DNA of 64,000 nucleotides from Inonotus obliquus (GCA_032164295.1 JAJHTX010000002.1:3844001-3908000); one strand, 5' to 3'. Positions 24,321 to 36,260 are shown, counted from the stretch's first letter. Program-made: numbers and translations. Notes: generated by a model from the sequence alone, not told the origin.

Positions 24321-25749
24321 TTACAACAATAGTCCGAAAACAATAGCGACAACACCAATCATTACACTGGCACCTGTGCCAGCGACGCCGCGTATTGAGA
24401 GAGCACCTGAGGTCTCCTCGGATGAGTCGGCCGTGGAAGTCGGAGATGCACCTGTCCCGTTGACCTGAATAGCACGTTCTCGGAATGCACCGAAGTTATT
24501 AGGGCCATCTTCAACGGCATTGATGGAGAAGACCATTCCCTGACCACAGTGGTTTCCTTGTCTAAAATTGAAAACAATTCGGTAAATATGAATGGTCCTC
24601 ATGGTTTGAAAAGGGGGGACTACTAACCTGCAGTAAGCCCAGATCGGTGCCGTGTCGTTTACGGTGATGATATAGGTCGGGAATTCAGTCGCATCCGCGC
24701 TGACTGGGACGAAATCCGAGTCAAATCCTTCTTGGCCAGTCGTCGAGGTATCGGCGAGCCGGCGGCAAGGGTCACTAAAGGACGATTGGGTGACTTTATT
24801 GAAGAAATTTCGTAAGCGCTTTTTGAAAGGGCAACAATCGCAATTGAATTGCTTACCGGTGTGGTTCTTGACCATGAACTGGAACGTGACGGTATCACCA
24901 GGTTGGGCCGTAATGTTGGACGGGTTATACACGAGATTCTCCCCACCAACGACGACAAGGTGATTTGTGGAACCTGCGCTCGTCGGTTGCACCGAACCTG
25001 GATAGGATCCATAGGTCGTGGTGACAGTGCTGCCGTCGTCTACGGTGATGGTCTCCGTCACAGTAACCACTTCTGGAGTTGTGGCCGGGGCATCTGTGGT
25101 CGTGGCCGGTGCGTCGGTCGTTGCGTCACCACTGGCATTTGCGGCGGCTTGGAACTCAGTAAACCTGTCTCCTGGGTTTACACTATTTGAAGCATGTTAT
25201 TATCATGAATATTGAGAAAAGAAGTCATAACTTACGCGAATACCATTCCCTGTTGGCAGTGATTGCCTTGCCTACAGTAGACCCACGTGGGGTCTGCACC
25301 TTGAACAAAGAGAGCTCGAGTCGGGAAACCCTCAGTAACATCATCGGCAACAGGAATACTGCAAATAGAACAGAGAAAAGGGGAGAAAGTAATGAATCAG
25401 AAGGCATGAAGGAGGACCCATGTTTATCTGTACATACAATCCCGTATCAAATCCCTCAGGGGCAGGCGAACATGGGCTATCAAAGGTCGATTGCGTTACA
25501 GTGTGATTCTTTTGTCTGAACGTGAAGACAATGGTATCTCCAGGTGCCGCATTCTAAAGCAAGGCAGACAAATATCAACACGACGGATTCATATCCTTCC
25601 GTAGAATGGGTACTCACCACGAATGGAGGGTCATACGCCAGGATGCCTGGCCCTCCGACATTCACGTCAAACACTGCACCACGAGCTGGGATAGCAGCGA
25701 GAGAGATTAGAACCAAGGTGGCGGTCGTAGCGGTAAAGTAGCGCGACAT
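24321..25749 (-). CDS. Secreted double-cupredoxin protein, GPI- or tail-anchored (copy 1)
   Basis: MSRYFTATTATLVLISLAAI is a signal peptide. Cupredoxin domain 1 begins VFDVNVGGPGILAYDPPFV and continues with TIVFTFRQKNHTVTQSTFDS and WVYCRQGNHCQQGMVFA. A Thr/Ala-rich linker (VTVTETITVDDGSTVTTTYG) leads to domain 2: LVVVGGENLVYNPSNITAQP, KNHTVTQSSFSDPC and IWAYCRQGNHCGQGMVFSIN. Each domain keeps His (NHT), Cys, His and Met (C-x4-H-x4-M), the type-1 copper ligands. The tail is Ser/Thr-rich and ends in a hydrophobic stretch (ASVMIGVVAIVFGLLL), typical of GPI anchoring. The stop is TAA at 24321. Introns interrupt both domains at similar places, so the two domains arose by duplication. The family is known as fungal extracellular serine-rich cupredoxins; the exact role is unknown. 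Confidence 0.82.
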
Positions 25750-26336
25750 GATGAGGTATTGAAGTAGCGGTGGTATACTACGAGTACTCTAGTCCAGGTG
25801 CTAGAGGGAAATAGAAGGGGAAAATGATGAAGAGACGAGGCAGCGAAGGAGAATAAGCCATATTGCCTCGCTCGCACCTGCCTTTATACTCTGCCACGCC
25901 CCCTGGAGTCAAAGTATTGTGGAATGAAAAAAGCGAGAACAAAAGCGGCTGAATCGGTCTTGGGCACAGCCGCGGCTGTGGTCGACGGACAATAATTGGT
26001 CACTTGGCACCGGTGATCAAACTTAATTTTATCACGTAAACAAAGCGCCGACACCCCCGCCTCACGGGTCACCTTCATCCCATCCAACATCTTCAGATGC
26101 AGGCACTACAGCGCATTAGCCTCTCTGGACGAACACATGCATTTTCATTATGGTATAGGCAAGCAGTACGGTCAAAAGCTTATCTTGCACCAACGACAGA
26201 CTATTAGAATTCGACATCAATAAAGTATAAGAAAGCCAACACCAAGTCGTTACTTGTCGTTTGGTTCACCCAAGACCGGGAAGTAGAGGAAAACCGAATA
26301 GGATAAGTGTTCAACGATGAGAAAAAATTTCGTCAA
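25750..26336. other. Promoter region between the two cupredoxin genes
   Basis: It contains the upstream region of copy 1, including the shared motif at 26007-26021, and the 3' flank of copy 2. No gene is present. Confidence 0.5.
26007..26021. promoter_or_regulatory. 15-bp motif shared by both cupredoxin promoters (copy 1)
   Basis: GCACCGGTGATCAAA occurs here, about 260 bp upstream of the copy 1 ATG, and again at 28009-28023, about 235 bp upstream of the copy 2 ATG. The core CACCGGTG is palindromic. The surrounding promoter sequence is not obviously alike, which makes a retained binding site plausible. No known factor is assigned. Confidence 0.4.
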
Positions 26337-27778
26337 CTACAGCAGTTGTCCGAAGATGATTGCTACTACAGCCAGTCCTGCACCGACACCGGCGCCAGCC
26401 AAGCCATGAACCGACAGAGAGCCGGAATCCTCCTCAGTCTCTTCGGGGTCCGCTGAAGTCTGAGTATCGGTCGCTGAGCCGTTACGCTCGATGGCGCGCC
26501 ATCGGAAAGCAGCAAAGTTGTTCGGACTATCCTCGATTGCGTTGATAGAAAATACCATACCCTGCCCACAGTGGTTTCCTTGTCTGGAGAAAGTCGAAAA
26601 GGTCAGTTAATCGGACGTGGATGAGGAAAGGTGTTACTGACTTGCAGTAAGCCCAGACTGGTGCCGTGTTATTCACAGTAATGGTGTAAGATGGGAGCTC
26701 GGTCGAACCGGGGTCGACAGGCCGGAAATCGGAGTCGAAACCTTCCTGACCATCCTCCGATACATCCGCAAGAGGTCGGCACGGTTCAGCGAAGGTAGAC
26801 TGCGTCACTAACGTTATAACACTTCGTAAGCTTACCAGCCATGTCAAAGCAATAACAAGCAAGATATACCTGTATGATTCTTGTTCAAGAAAGTGAACGT
26901 AACAGTATCACCAGGCTGGGCGGAGATGTTCCAAGGTGTGAACAAGAGGCCATCTCCACCGACTTCAACTTGGTGTTCCACAGGTGCTAAGCCTGTCGGC
27001 TGTACGGATCCAGGATAGGAACCGTACGTTGTGGTGACTGCACTGCCGTCATCCGCCGTGATGGTCTCTGTTACAGTGACGATTGACGCCGTCGTGGTCG
27101 GAACCTCCGCGGTCGTCGTGACACTGCTGAGATTCGCGCGAGCCTGGAACTCCGAGAACAAATCACCCGGGTTAATACTGTCCGATGCTCGGTTGTGAGT
27201 ATCACCATTAAGAATCTCAGAAAGAAATGCGATTACGCAAAAACCATCCCTTGCTGGCAGTGATCACCCTGCTGACAGTAGAACCAGATAGGGTTGGTAT
27301 GCTCAACCAGGAACTGTTGAACCGGGAATCCCTCGGTAACTTCTTCACCAACAGGGACGCTACACATCAGAATCGGAAAGGGCGTGGAATGATTCAGTGC
27401 AGTCCAGAGAGAAAGAGGTATTCTACTCGATCTTACAATCCAGTGTTGAACCCATCGGGAGCCGGCGAGCACGGCTGGAGGAGTGTCGATTGTGTCACGG
27501 TTTGATTTTTTTGTCTGAACTCGAAAAGGATTTCGTCTCCTTCATGAGCTTCCTAAACAACCAAGGAGCAAGTCAGAACCGAACCGAGTAGTCCATGACG
27601 CGTGGACCGGTGTCCTGATAATATTGGAAATGACACTCACCACGAACGGAGGACTAAATGCGATGATGCCGGGTCCACCGACAGTGACGTTGATTACGGC
27701 TCCTCGAGCAGGAGCAGGAATGGCCACAAGCGAAAGGAGAGCCAAAGAGGCCGCAGTAGCAGAAAGAAAGCGTGTCAT
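26337..27778 (-). CDS. Secreted double-cupredoxin protein, GPI- or tail-anchored (copy 2)
   Basis: The start is the ATG at 27778 (MTRFLSATAASLALLSLVAI, signal peptide). The same frame is open three codons further upstream only through a TTG. Domain 1 starts VINVTVGGPGIIAFSPPFV. Later exons give TNPIWFYCQQGDHCQQGMVF, so the first Cu motif is C-x4-H-x4-M. The linker is Val/Thr-rich (VTVTETITADDGSAVTTTYG). Domain 2 reads HQVEVGGDGLLFTPWNISAQ, FLNKNHT, and after introns WAYCKQGNHCGQGMVFSIN. The C-terminus is hydrophobic (GAGVGAGLAVVAIIFGQLL, TAG at 26337). Exon order and intron positions match copy 1, so this is a tandem paralogue. Both domains look able to bind copper. Confidence 0.82.
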
Positions 27779-28926
27779 GGCTGCCAATAACAGATACAGA
27801 AATCACAACCGAAAAAAACACAGAGGGTGGAGAGTAATGAATGAAGTTCAACGCTGAAAAATGCCTCACGACCTGCTCCATTTATACTCATATGAAACCC
27901 AAGCCCGTCTTCCGCCCGCTGAAATCAGCGAAATCGAAAGGCGAAACCTGAAGACTGGTTCCAATGATCTTGGCCACCGACTCTTGGACGAATATGGTAA
28001 TCACCGGTGCACCGGTGATCAAAAGCGATTGTATGACATAAGCATACACAAATCAAGCCAAGTGAACCACCTCCTCAAAGCCGCGTCCAACAGCTTGCTT
28101 GCATCAAAGAGAAGTCCGAAGGGCGCTGGATCGATCACTGCCTTAGGAGTAGAAGTGACTTGGTAAGTCCCACTTGAAGGGATTCCATCTTTGTCTTCAC
28201 GACTTCGTGGGTAGCCTTGGATACGGTACCTTTAACACAATAACACCCATGAATCCTGATTCTTATGACTAGTTTCTTACCACAATGGGGTCGAAAAATA
28301 CAACAAAAGGCTACAAGATAAGCCACAAGAATTGTGTATTGTGCAAAGGCCCTTCCATACAAGCTGCATTACAGATTATGGGAAAGCCCCACAGAACAGC
28401 AGAACAGGAAACAGGACGATGAAGTGAGGCTGAGCAGAGAAATTTCGGAAGCTGTGTGGCTTGGCGTGGTCGACGCGGCAAGCTGGAGGCTGTCGCCGCC
28501 GAGTTGCCCGCTCAAATGGCGGTGAATACCGAATATTGTTGGGCTTGGGTCGGGCATCACGGTTGCGGCAAAAATGCGCTGTAAGTTGATCTTCTCTGTG
28601 ATTTATGAAAACTCACCATCATGGAACATGATGCCATTGAGGGTATGCTGTGTACAGGATATCGGAAGTTCAACAGGGACCACAGGCCATGTGCCCCTTT
28701 GAGTATGTGGTTTATCAGGGTTTATCCAAACGCGACTCGATATCCAGCTCCAGCACGATTCAATAGAGAGCAAGTTACATAGCAAGAGATACATCAGATC
28801 AACATCAAATGAAAATGTTCAGCCGTCCGTGATCAGCGTCTTGTGTCTACATCTATGCAATCCAATCCAAAGCCATGGTTCAGCGCGAGGGATTCGGGGT
28901 ATAGCTAGGAAGGAAATGGCTTTCGC
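27779..28926. other. Intergenic, cupredoxin promoter and T5orf172 3' flank
   Basis: Apart from the 28009-28023 motif nothing is recognised. Short open frames occur on both strands without domains or codon continuity. Confidence 0.5.
28009..28023. promoter_or_regulatory. 15-bp motif shared by both cupredoxin promoters (copy 2)
   Basis: GCACCGGTGATCAAA again. Here it is preceded by another ACCGGTG half, giving CACCGGTGCACCGGTG at 28002-28017, a tandem of the palindromic core. Confidence 0.4.
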
Positions 28927-30879
28927 TCAGGCCAATGTCTCGACAAACCACCCCCATTTCTCAATCACAGGCATCACCAATTTTTCCCATTCTTCGTCCC
29001 TGTACGGCCCATCCTCAGGCCGAGTGAAAGGAAAGACCTCTTTGTGAAACTTTCCACCTGCATAAACGTGTGTTTATGTCGTTGAAAACGAGGGTCCATA
29101 TAGTGCCATGCGGAATGAACGAGTGGCGCATCACAAGTGAGCGGAAGTTTTACGCAGAAATGTAAGATAAAATGTAGGTGGTCAGACGGTTGCATGAGGA
29201 GGGAAAGGTAAAAGGAATGAAGAATGGAGGCAGAGAGCGATGAATGTGGCAAAAGAGACGGTAGTACTCACAATCCGGACAAGGTGCATTTCCTTGTTGG
29301 AGGCTATTAAGTGCCAATGAAGAGGAGGACGCTCCTCCAGCACGTTTCCCATTCTTTGCAGGCGTACCTGGCTTAGAGTTCGGTTTGTCTGAGGACGCAT
29401 CATCTCCTGCTGTTGATTTCACATCCGGGAATTGCTTGCTCAAGTATGGAGCATGCACTACCAAATCCGCAAGTTCGATATGCACAAGTCTTTCAAGCTT
29501 ATGACAATGTGCACCTCTCGGACCCGACTGGACGCGCCCCTTCAAAAGGCTCGTCTCGAAAGTCTTGTCCATTATGCTTCCTGGCCACCAACCGCGCACG
29601 ATTTGCTCCTTCGACTCGCACTCTCTTTGCCATTCGTTCAGTCGTTTCACCAAATCAACTGTCCGCCCGACTTTCAAACGTATCATGAACGGAGTTTCGG
29701 GATCTAATAAATGCCGCAAGTGTACCGCGGAAATGACGCATCAGTGCCAAGAGCAGGATATGAGAAATTTTAAGACGGATGGAGCGCATGCACGTACCAC
29801 GAATTTCAAAGCAGTATATGAAACCTGGTTCGTCGCGCTGAGACGGTGGTTTTTCCATCTCTACCCGTAAAGCAGCTTGGGTATCGGGATGCAAATATCC
29901 CGGAATGTAATCTACCAATGTAATCGCAAGGATCATCATGCGGCTCGAGGGGTAACGTGGAATACGGCTAATGGCGTACCAGAGAAGTCAACCCAGTCCT
30001 TCGTCCGCCGCGAATAGAATCCAGTTTGTGCATTCACCTCTTTCTTGTGCTGATAGCACAACCTCTCTACCGGCATGTCCGGATCGACGATGCTCAAAGG
30101 TGGGTCTGCCTTCACCTGTCTTGTACATCGTTCTCCTTTCTTTGTGATACCACAACACTGCAATCGGTCGTCTCCGCCTTTCACTGGAGTGCCCCCACCA
30201 GATGACGAAGCCTTTGAAGAAGCAGGCGTCATGGGAGGAGACGAGACGGGGCGCGGAACCTTCAAACGATCTGGAGGCGCGCTAAGGTTATTGTTTGCGT
30301 GCGGGAGTTCGTCGGAGTGGGGCCTTGCGGTGAGCTTAGGCGGGGTCGCAATGTTGTGCGCTCCCGACATGCTAAAGACATGTGGTTCGCCCGACATCTG
30401 AGAGAGAGCATGTTGCATTGTCAGAGAAGGCCTGTACCCTTGGTCATGATGCACTGGTGTAGGAAACAGCATTTGCGGTGGGCGTGGGAGTGGGCCTGGA
30501 GGAGGATGAGGAGAAGTAGTTACAGTAGCCGGTGTCGGAAATACGGGAGGAATCGACGAAGCGGACGGTTGTCCAGCGTCGGGATTGGCTGGTCCATGTC
30601 TGCACTCAAAGCATCACTATTAGGTATTCGTCAGTATCAATGAAAGGATGGGTTTGCGTACTTGAATCCTCCAACAAATTCAGCTCTTGGATGCTTCCCC
30701 TTCCCCGCATTCAAATTCAACTTGTCAAGTCTGCTCACCAGCTCGTTGAGGTCCTTATCTGGTAACGGAGGCGGAGTTGCCTTGCTATAATCCTTGCCGT
30801 CATGATTGCTGCTGCTGCTTCCCGACGTCCCATGCTTGTTCTTCCCCTTGCCTAAGATCCCAGACCAGAAATGAGGCAT
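28927..30879 (-). CDS. T5orf172 (DUF1766) domain protein, GIY-YIG-like
   Basis: The protein starts MPHFWSGILGKGKNKHGTSG. A long Pro/Ser-rich region follows (PPVFPTPATVTTSPHPPPGP). Next is a Cys-rich block LQCCGITKKGERCTRQVKAD and ERLCYQHKKEV, a possible zinc site (C-C...C...C-x2-H). The T5orf172 core comes after: YLHPDTQAALRVEMEKPPSQ, EPGFIYCFEIR, then after an intron MIRLKVGRTVDLVKRLNEWQ, MDKTFETSLLKGRVQ and KLERLVHIELADLVVHAPYL. The last exons read SLQQGNAPCPDC and an end IEKWGWFVETLA with TGA at 28927-28929. T5orf172 belongs to the GIY-YIG superfamily; G-F-I-Y and K-V-G-R-T keep its key Tyr and Arg. Such fungal proteins are numerous and uncharacterised. A decayed second copy lies directly upstream. 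Confidence 0.8.
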
Positions 30880-31464
30880 GCGATTTGTTCAACTGATGAG
30901 GAGCTATGAGCTTTCAAAGAATGAAAGAATGCCTTGCGACACAGTCTTGTTCGCGTGACGAGCAACGAACACGAAAGGGAACCTAACAAGCGAGTGCGAG
31001 AACAAAGCCGAGAATATAAAGGCCTCCCCGTGACAGCACAGGCCTGGACATGCGTACTTTGATCGGCTAGGTGAGAGTTTGTGTGCCGAAGAAAGAGATC
31101 CGAGGGCGTAAACCCAGTGCGTTGCGCAGCACGAGGCTCGAAGTCGTGATGGATGATGTTCACAACAATAATACTGTCGTTGACAGGATATGTCTGTTAT
31201 TGTGAAGGAGCTGGTTGTCTTCTACAATTCTAAACTATAACATCCGACACAGCTGGCGGCGGCGGCGCGTGGGCTAGTGAAGTGTGTGTGTGTGAAGATT
31301 GTGTTATATTATGTAATCGTAAGTATTGAATACAGCACTATTTATTGAACCTCAGTTTCCTCAGTTTCAAGTGATGACCCGAACTTTTCACGACGCTCTT
31401 TTGCGCCGCGAGTGGTCAGTGTCATTCTAATATGCAACCAAGGCAAATAACGGAGTCAGAGTTC
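30880..31464. other. Intergenic between the T5orf172 copies
   Basis: Promoter side of the intact copy. A GGC-rich spot (GGCGGCGGCGGCG) lies at about 31255-31267 and a GT run near 31283-31292. No gene was seen. Confidence 0.5.
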
Positions 31465-32568
31465 CTACATGTGCGACTCAACGAATCGACCCCACTTCTC
31501 AATGATGGAAATTAGAAGCTGGTCCAATCCTCCTTCGCCTTTGTACGGTCCAGTCGAAGGTCGGACGAAACGAAATATTTCCTTGTGCCTCTTCCCGCCT
31601 AACGGTTGGGAGAATGCCGTATGGGTAGGATAAAAGATGTCGGGAAGAATGTTAGAGTGACGCACAATCAAGACAGGGACCATGCATACACTTTCTGGAT
31701 GATTCCCAGTGATGAAGGACCGGAGGAAGTTCTGCGATTTTTCCCCTGTGCAGCCGGACCGGCCAACTTGTTGGAGGCATCCTCGGTTAAGTATGGGGGT
31801 ATTAAATACCAAGTCGGCAAGTTTCAGATGTACAAGCCTCTCCAGCTTGTATCGAAACAAGCACGATTGCCCGGGTTCTATGTTTCCCGGCGTGAGGGTC
31901 GTTGGTAGACTCTTTAACCCGTCCGTTAAGGTGCATAGTGCACCCGACCTTGTAGCAGGTTATCAGAAGGGACTGAGAAAATCTATCATTATTCTTTAAA
32001 AGAAAGAAGAGGAATATCCGGGTGGAGCTTCTCAGTTGCGTACCTGGAATCTTGAATACACATACGCATCCCCGGCCATCCCTATCTAAAGGTTTCTGCA
32101 TTTCTTTCCTTAGAGAGCTGCTGCCGTATCAGGAGTGATAGTATCCGATATGTAGTCTAGTATACTAATAGTGAGATCACTCGTGCATAATACCGAGGCA
32201 CTACTTACCGGAAAACTTATGGATTTCTTGTTACGCGGGGAATGGAATTCTGTCGGCTCGTCCTAAATCCTCCTGTGTTGAGCGCAGTATTGCTCCACCG
32301 GCAATTCAGGGTATAGAATACTGAGTGGAGGGCCTGCCTTCACCAGACTCTTGCACCGTGTGTCTTTCTTCGTGTACCCGGAGCACTGTACGCTATTGCC
32401 TCCCCCTGCTCTTCGATCACAATCACAATCGTTTAAGCTGAGATTGTTGAGTGACTTTGCCACTTGGTCCAGTAGATTACACGAGGTAGATGCCATTGTC
32501 GACGGGAGCTCCAAGCCAGAAGTTTGTGGAGAAGTGAGGGTAGGGGGTGCTGGATTAGTCGATTTCAT
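31465..32568 (-). pseudogene. Decayed T5orf172 (DUF1766) paralogue
   Basis: The N-terminal exon is well preserved: a short start MKSTNPAPPTLTSPQTSGLE, then VQCSGYTKKDTRCKSLVKAG, PPLSILYPELPVEQYCAQHR, matching the Cys-rich block of the intact copy. The C-terminal part is also clear: YKLERLVHLKLADLVFNTPI and SIIEKWGRFVESHM with TAG at 31465. The centre is damaged. The catalytic-type segment reads YKVGCTMHLNGRVKE, so the GIY-YIG arginine (K-V-G-R-T) is replaced by Cys. About 30-40 residues between this and KLERL are missing, and the two sides lie in different frames near 31850-31900. The GFIY half appears only as GCVCVFKIPG. It is probably non-functional, though a short N-terminal product could still be made. 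Confidence 0.6.
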
Positions 32569-33453
32569 GTCGAGATAAGACGAGCTAGAGATATTGAGCC
32601 TCCCGCGCTAGGACAGAGGCTCTGGAGTATCAAATAGCATATCAGTAGCAAGGTCTGTTTCGTTATGACTCAGAGCAGTGCAGAATAGAATTGAGAGGTA
32701 GCCGTACTCTATTCTTATTAAGGTGTACAACGCGGACTCGGAAGCAACCCAGATACATCATGGTGCAGACTGCGAAGTAACGAACTAATGATTCCTGTTA
32801 CCTCGTTTCACAGGGAAAGTATTATAGAAAGGAGTTTATGTTGCACGCATAAGCAACTTTTGAAGTATATGTTGAACATCGTTCGATGTTTGACAAACCA
32901 GAGAACAGATGGAAGTCTGAGTCAGGAACTCAGCGAACGAGCAGATCCGCTACGTAGGTACGATTTTAGTTTTGTTACCCTGGAGAATGCGTGCTTGTCC
33001 AAGCCAACCTATGAGAGTAAACGAAGCGACGTGAGTAACAAAAGTAAGTACTATGCTGCTGGCAAGTTGTGGCAACGGGAAGAGGGATCGTTGTTGTTCT
33101 TTCTTGATGAACCCTTGATTACCGGTTCTGGAATGTGTTTGTATTCGTGGGAATCGATATGAAAATCATTTTGGCTGTAAATTCTGTTCACAATTCCTAT
33201 GTCTCTATGTCTTTCCTGCGTCTCCTCTCTCGATTCGTCATTGTAAGTATATTCTGATATACCACATTTATCATATACTGGAGATGAAATGCACTGGGCT
33301 CTGAGTCATAGAGACTTTATTGATGCCATGCACTACGCTCTTAAAGGGCGGCGGCCTAGAAAACCGTTAACTGATTCTTCTTCAATTTTCATGTAGTTTT
33401 CGAGATTGGGAACTGATTTGACTTGTCTTTTAGGTCGTTGAGGATTCCGGACC
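32569..33453. other. Intergenic, divergent promoters
   Basis: This lies between the minus-strand T5orf172 relic and the plus-strand LCP5 gene. The 124-codon open frame at 32788-33162 has no recognised domain and no supporting splice context. Confidence 0.45.
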
Positions 33454-34729
33454 ATGGCAGAAGCGATCAAGTCGAGCGCGGACCATCAAGGGTTCCGAGA
33501 ACTTGTAGGGGTGATGACTTCAAGTGTCACTGCGACACGAGAATCCATCGAGAAAATTTCAAAGCAGTACGTTCATTATCCTGTCTGCTAGCAAGTGTCT
33601 TACGGGCACCTTCCAGACTAGATGCTGACACTAAGGATGGGATCTCACTTCTCTCACTAAAGCATCACCTTATGATCTCTTACATGCAAGCGCTCGTCTT
33701 GCTCTCCGCTCACCGACTTCTGGGACATACGCTAGATGACCGAACCTCTAATTCGACACGTCAGCAAGGGCCTTTCAGCTCAATGCAGCGCAATCCAAGA
33801 GGCTCGAAAGCAGGTGACCTTGTAGACTCGATGATCGAGAATAGGATCGTGTATGAGAAAGTAAAGGCCTTGGAGAGTAAGATGAGATACCAGATTGAGA
33901 AGCTTGTACGTTTGGCGGAAGAGGAGCCCAATGAACCAGGGAAGGATGTCATAAACGGTGCATTCATCATCATCTTTGTCAATTGAGAAACAGTTTCTGA
34001 TAAGTTGCTGAACCCCTTTTCGCAGACCCCCTTGCCTTCCGTCCGAACCCACAAAACCTAATGAATCAAGACGGGTCAAGCTCTGGCTCAGACATATCGG
34101 ATTCAGACGAGTCAGGTCAAGAAGAATCGACCCGGACGGGGATCTACCGTCCACCGAAACTTGCACCGATGCCCTACACCGAAGAATCTTCTTCTCGTAA
34201 AGATAAATCTCGCAAACCTCCACCAGCACCTACAGCTCTCTCCCAGCTCTCTTACCTAAACCCACACGCGGAATCCACGTCTGGTCTAGGAAACGTCCCC
34301 ACCTTGCAGTCCTCACGTGCAAAGGAGCTCGCGCGTATGACGGAATTCGAAGAAGAAAACTTCACGCGATTAGTGATGAAGAAGAGCGAGGCGAAGAGAA
34401 GAAAACGCGACGAAGAAGCCATTGCATTAGGCGGGACAGGTGCAGGCCTCACCCCTGGAGCACAAGGTCGTGGACGACGCGGTTACGGGTTAGAAGACGA
34501 ATTCGCTGACGTATTAAAGAGTGTTGGGAGGCGAAAGGAGAGCGTAGTCGGCGACGGTTACGAGGAGTTACGCCAAAGAGGTAAAAAGGCCGACGTATTG
34601 AGCAGAGCAAGAGCGAGGAGTCGAGAAGAGATCGAAGGTCATACCGGGCCGAAGAGGAAAAAAGGTAGATTCGAAAAAGATCAAGCGGCTTTGGAGAAGG
34701 TTTCAAGAAGAAAGTTGAAGAGACGATAA
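33454..34729 (+). CDS. LCP5: Neuroguidin/Lcp5, U3 snoRNP-associated ribosome biogenesis factor
   Basis: The ATG at 33454 gives MAEAIKSSADHQGFRELVGV and TATRESIEKISKQ. After an intron at about 33569-33620 comes DGISLLSLKHHLMISYMQAL and LLSAHRLLGHTL, the Sas10/Utp3/C1D helical core. Then ENRIVYEKVKALESKMRYQI and EKLVRLAEEEP follow, and after a second intron DPLAFRPNPQNLMNQDGSSS. The remainder is acidic then basic: YRPPKLAPMPY, ELARMTEFEEENFTRLVMKK, YGLEDEFADVLKSVGRRKES, and an Arg/Lys-rich end (SRRKLKRR). This order is that of Lcp5/neuroguidin, which joins the 90S pre-ribosome in the nucleolus for early 18S rRNA processing. The gene is complete, with stop TAA at 34727-34729. Confidence 0.88.
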
Positions 34730-35080
34730 TCAGGTTTTCTGGACCCTGCATAGACTAGGCTGCCTTGTTTCGCTTTTGCCTTTCTGTATCCAGTGACTTG
34801 TTGTACCCTTTGTCTGAGCGTCATCACATATCAAAGCAGGCATGTGTTGTTCTATTCGACATAGGAACATGAGAATAATTGATGCTATAGCTACAGTAAT
34901 GCGTACGAGGATAGGGTACATGTGTAAGGATACGTTAGAAGCAAATCGTCTTTCTTGCAAGAATATCGAAGTCATCAAAGGAGGCCGTTGTTAGCCGGTA
35001 ACAATTGGTGAAAAAAAACAGAAAACGAAACAAAACAAAGCAATGCACAGTAATCATTCGTCTGCGAAAGGAAAGGAGCG
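34730..35080. other. Intergenic, converging 3' flanks
   Basis: LCP5 (plus) and the DUF7330-like gene (minus) converge. A-rich stretch near 35010-35040. No gene. Confidence 0.5.
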
Positions 35081-35867
35081 TCAATCCTCTATGAGGAAGT
35101 CCCAGTCCCAAATCTGCGCAGTTTGCGGACGGTGTCCCTTTCCGGTTGACGCATCCGTCCTTGAGCCAAACATTCGGCGCCACACATCGCGTTTTTGACG
35201 CTGCGAAGTCACAAGGACCTTTTCCGGCTCGGCCCTTCTGGCAAGTACATCCCACACGCAAAAAGCCACTCGCCCTCCGGTCTCAATCGTGATTTCGTCT
35301 CCCGACCAACCGTGCGGAACATGACGATTTAGACGCGCATTTGGCATAACTCGTTCGACGAAAGATGGTGAGAACGAAGCGTGTGGGCCTGAGATTGTGA
35401 TGTAACCCGCGAAATTACACGGGATCCAGACCAGCACATCCGCGTTGTTTCCTCCTGAAATGACGAGGTTGAAGGACCGGTGTAAGGCGTGCCGGCACTT
35501 TTATGAAGTAATATTAGAAACTCATTGTACCCCAGCAAATGGAAGCATACATACGACTTTTGCTCGAATCGGACCAGTTTCGCTACTCAAGAACATGCTT
35601 GTCCGGTGATGCTCCGGTTGTAACCGTGGACGATGAGGTGGCATGACAAGGTCGATGTCAATGGGAGAATTTTCTGTGCAACCCTCAAAATCCCAAGTCT
35701 GCCCATGACGATACGAGATTTTGTGAGGACCAGTTAACGGACCCTCTTGTAGCTGAATGATAATGAGCAGGGAGAGCGCGATATAGGAGTAAGACACTCA
35801 CACTGACCATACTCCCGCTACCGGACTTCTCATTGAGAGCAAGCTCGTGATGTCTATGGCCGAACAT
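35081..35867 (-). CDS. DUF7330-like basidiomycete protein
   Basis: The ATG at 35867 gives MFGHRHHELALNEKSGSGSM; the frame continues upstream only through TTG. After a short intron it reads QEGPLTGPHKISYRHGQTWD and NSPIDIDLVMPPHR, then MFLSSETGPIRAKV. The last exons give FNLVISGGNNADVLVWIP, FAGYITISGPHASFSPSF, GDEITIETGGRVAFCVWDV and a C-terminus WDWDFLIED (TGA 35081-35083). The beta-rich repeats and the segments ADVLVWIP...GYI resemble the DUF7330 domain common in agaricomycetes, whose function is unknown. The name is a family-level guess from memory. A possible related gene follows upstream. Confidence 0.5.
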
Positions 35868-36260
35868 AGCCAAGAGAAGAATGCGAAGAATGCTGGGAAG
35901 AGGCTGAAAGGAAAACGGATTGCGAAGGAGCTAGAGGAGAGGATTGGAGCACAAGCCATCTCGATGGTTCTCGGTATATAAATCACAGAGCGATGAGGGG
36001 CAGATGCGGTCAAGGAAGTACAAGGACATCCTTTAGCGATGTTTTTCTCGCGTTGCAACGCCGATCCCATTTCCGGATTTGGACAACGGAAGCACCCTAT
36101 TGTTTATCGCTTACCGTCTCAGCCCTTCCTTCAGCCACATCTGTTATAATTCACAGCACGCAGTCCTTCTTGTTGTTCCCAATAGAAATTGCTATAGGAA
36201 ATGAGGAGAACACGTGCAAAGTCAGAACAAACACACTTTGGGGGTAGAGACAATAGGCAC
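35868..36260. other. Intergenic
   Basis: Promoter side of the DUF7330-like gene; nothing else recognised. An open frame here (35798-36070, minus) overlaps that gene in another frame and has no domain. Confidence 0.45.

Noticed and set aside
27779..27787. Upstream start for cupredoxin copy 2
   Set aside because: The extra N-terminal codons depend on a TTG start; the ATG at 27778 gives a normal signal peptide.
32788..33162. 124-codon plus-strand frame between T5orf172 relic and LCP5
   Set aside because: No domain, no splice partners, no conserved feature seen; could not be supported as a gene.
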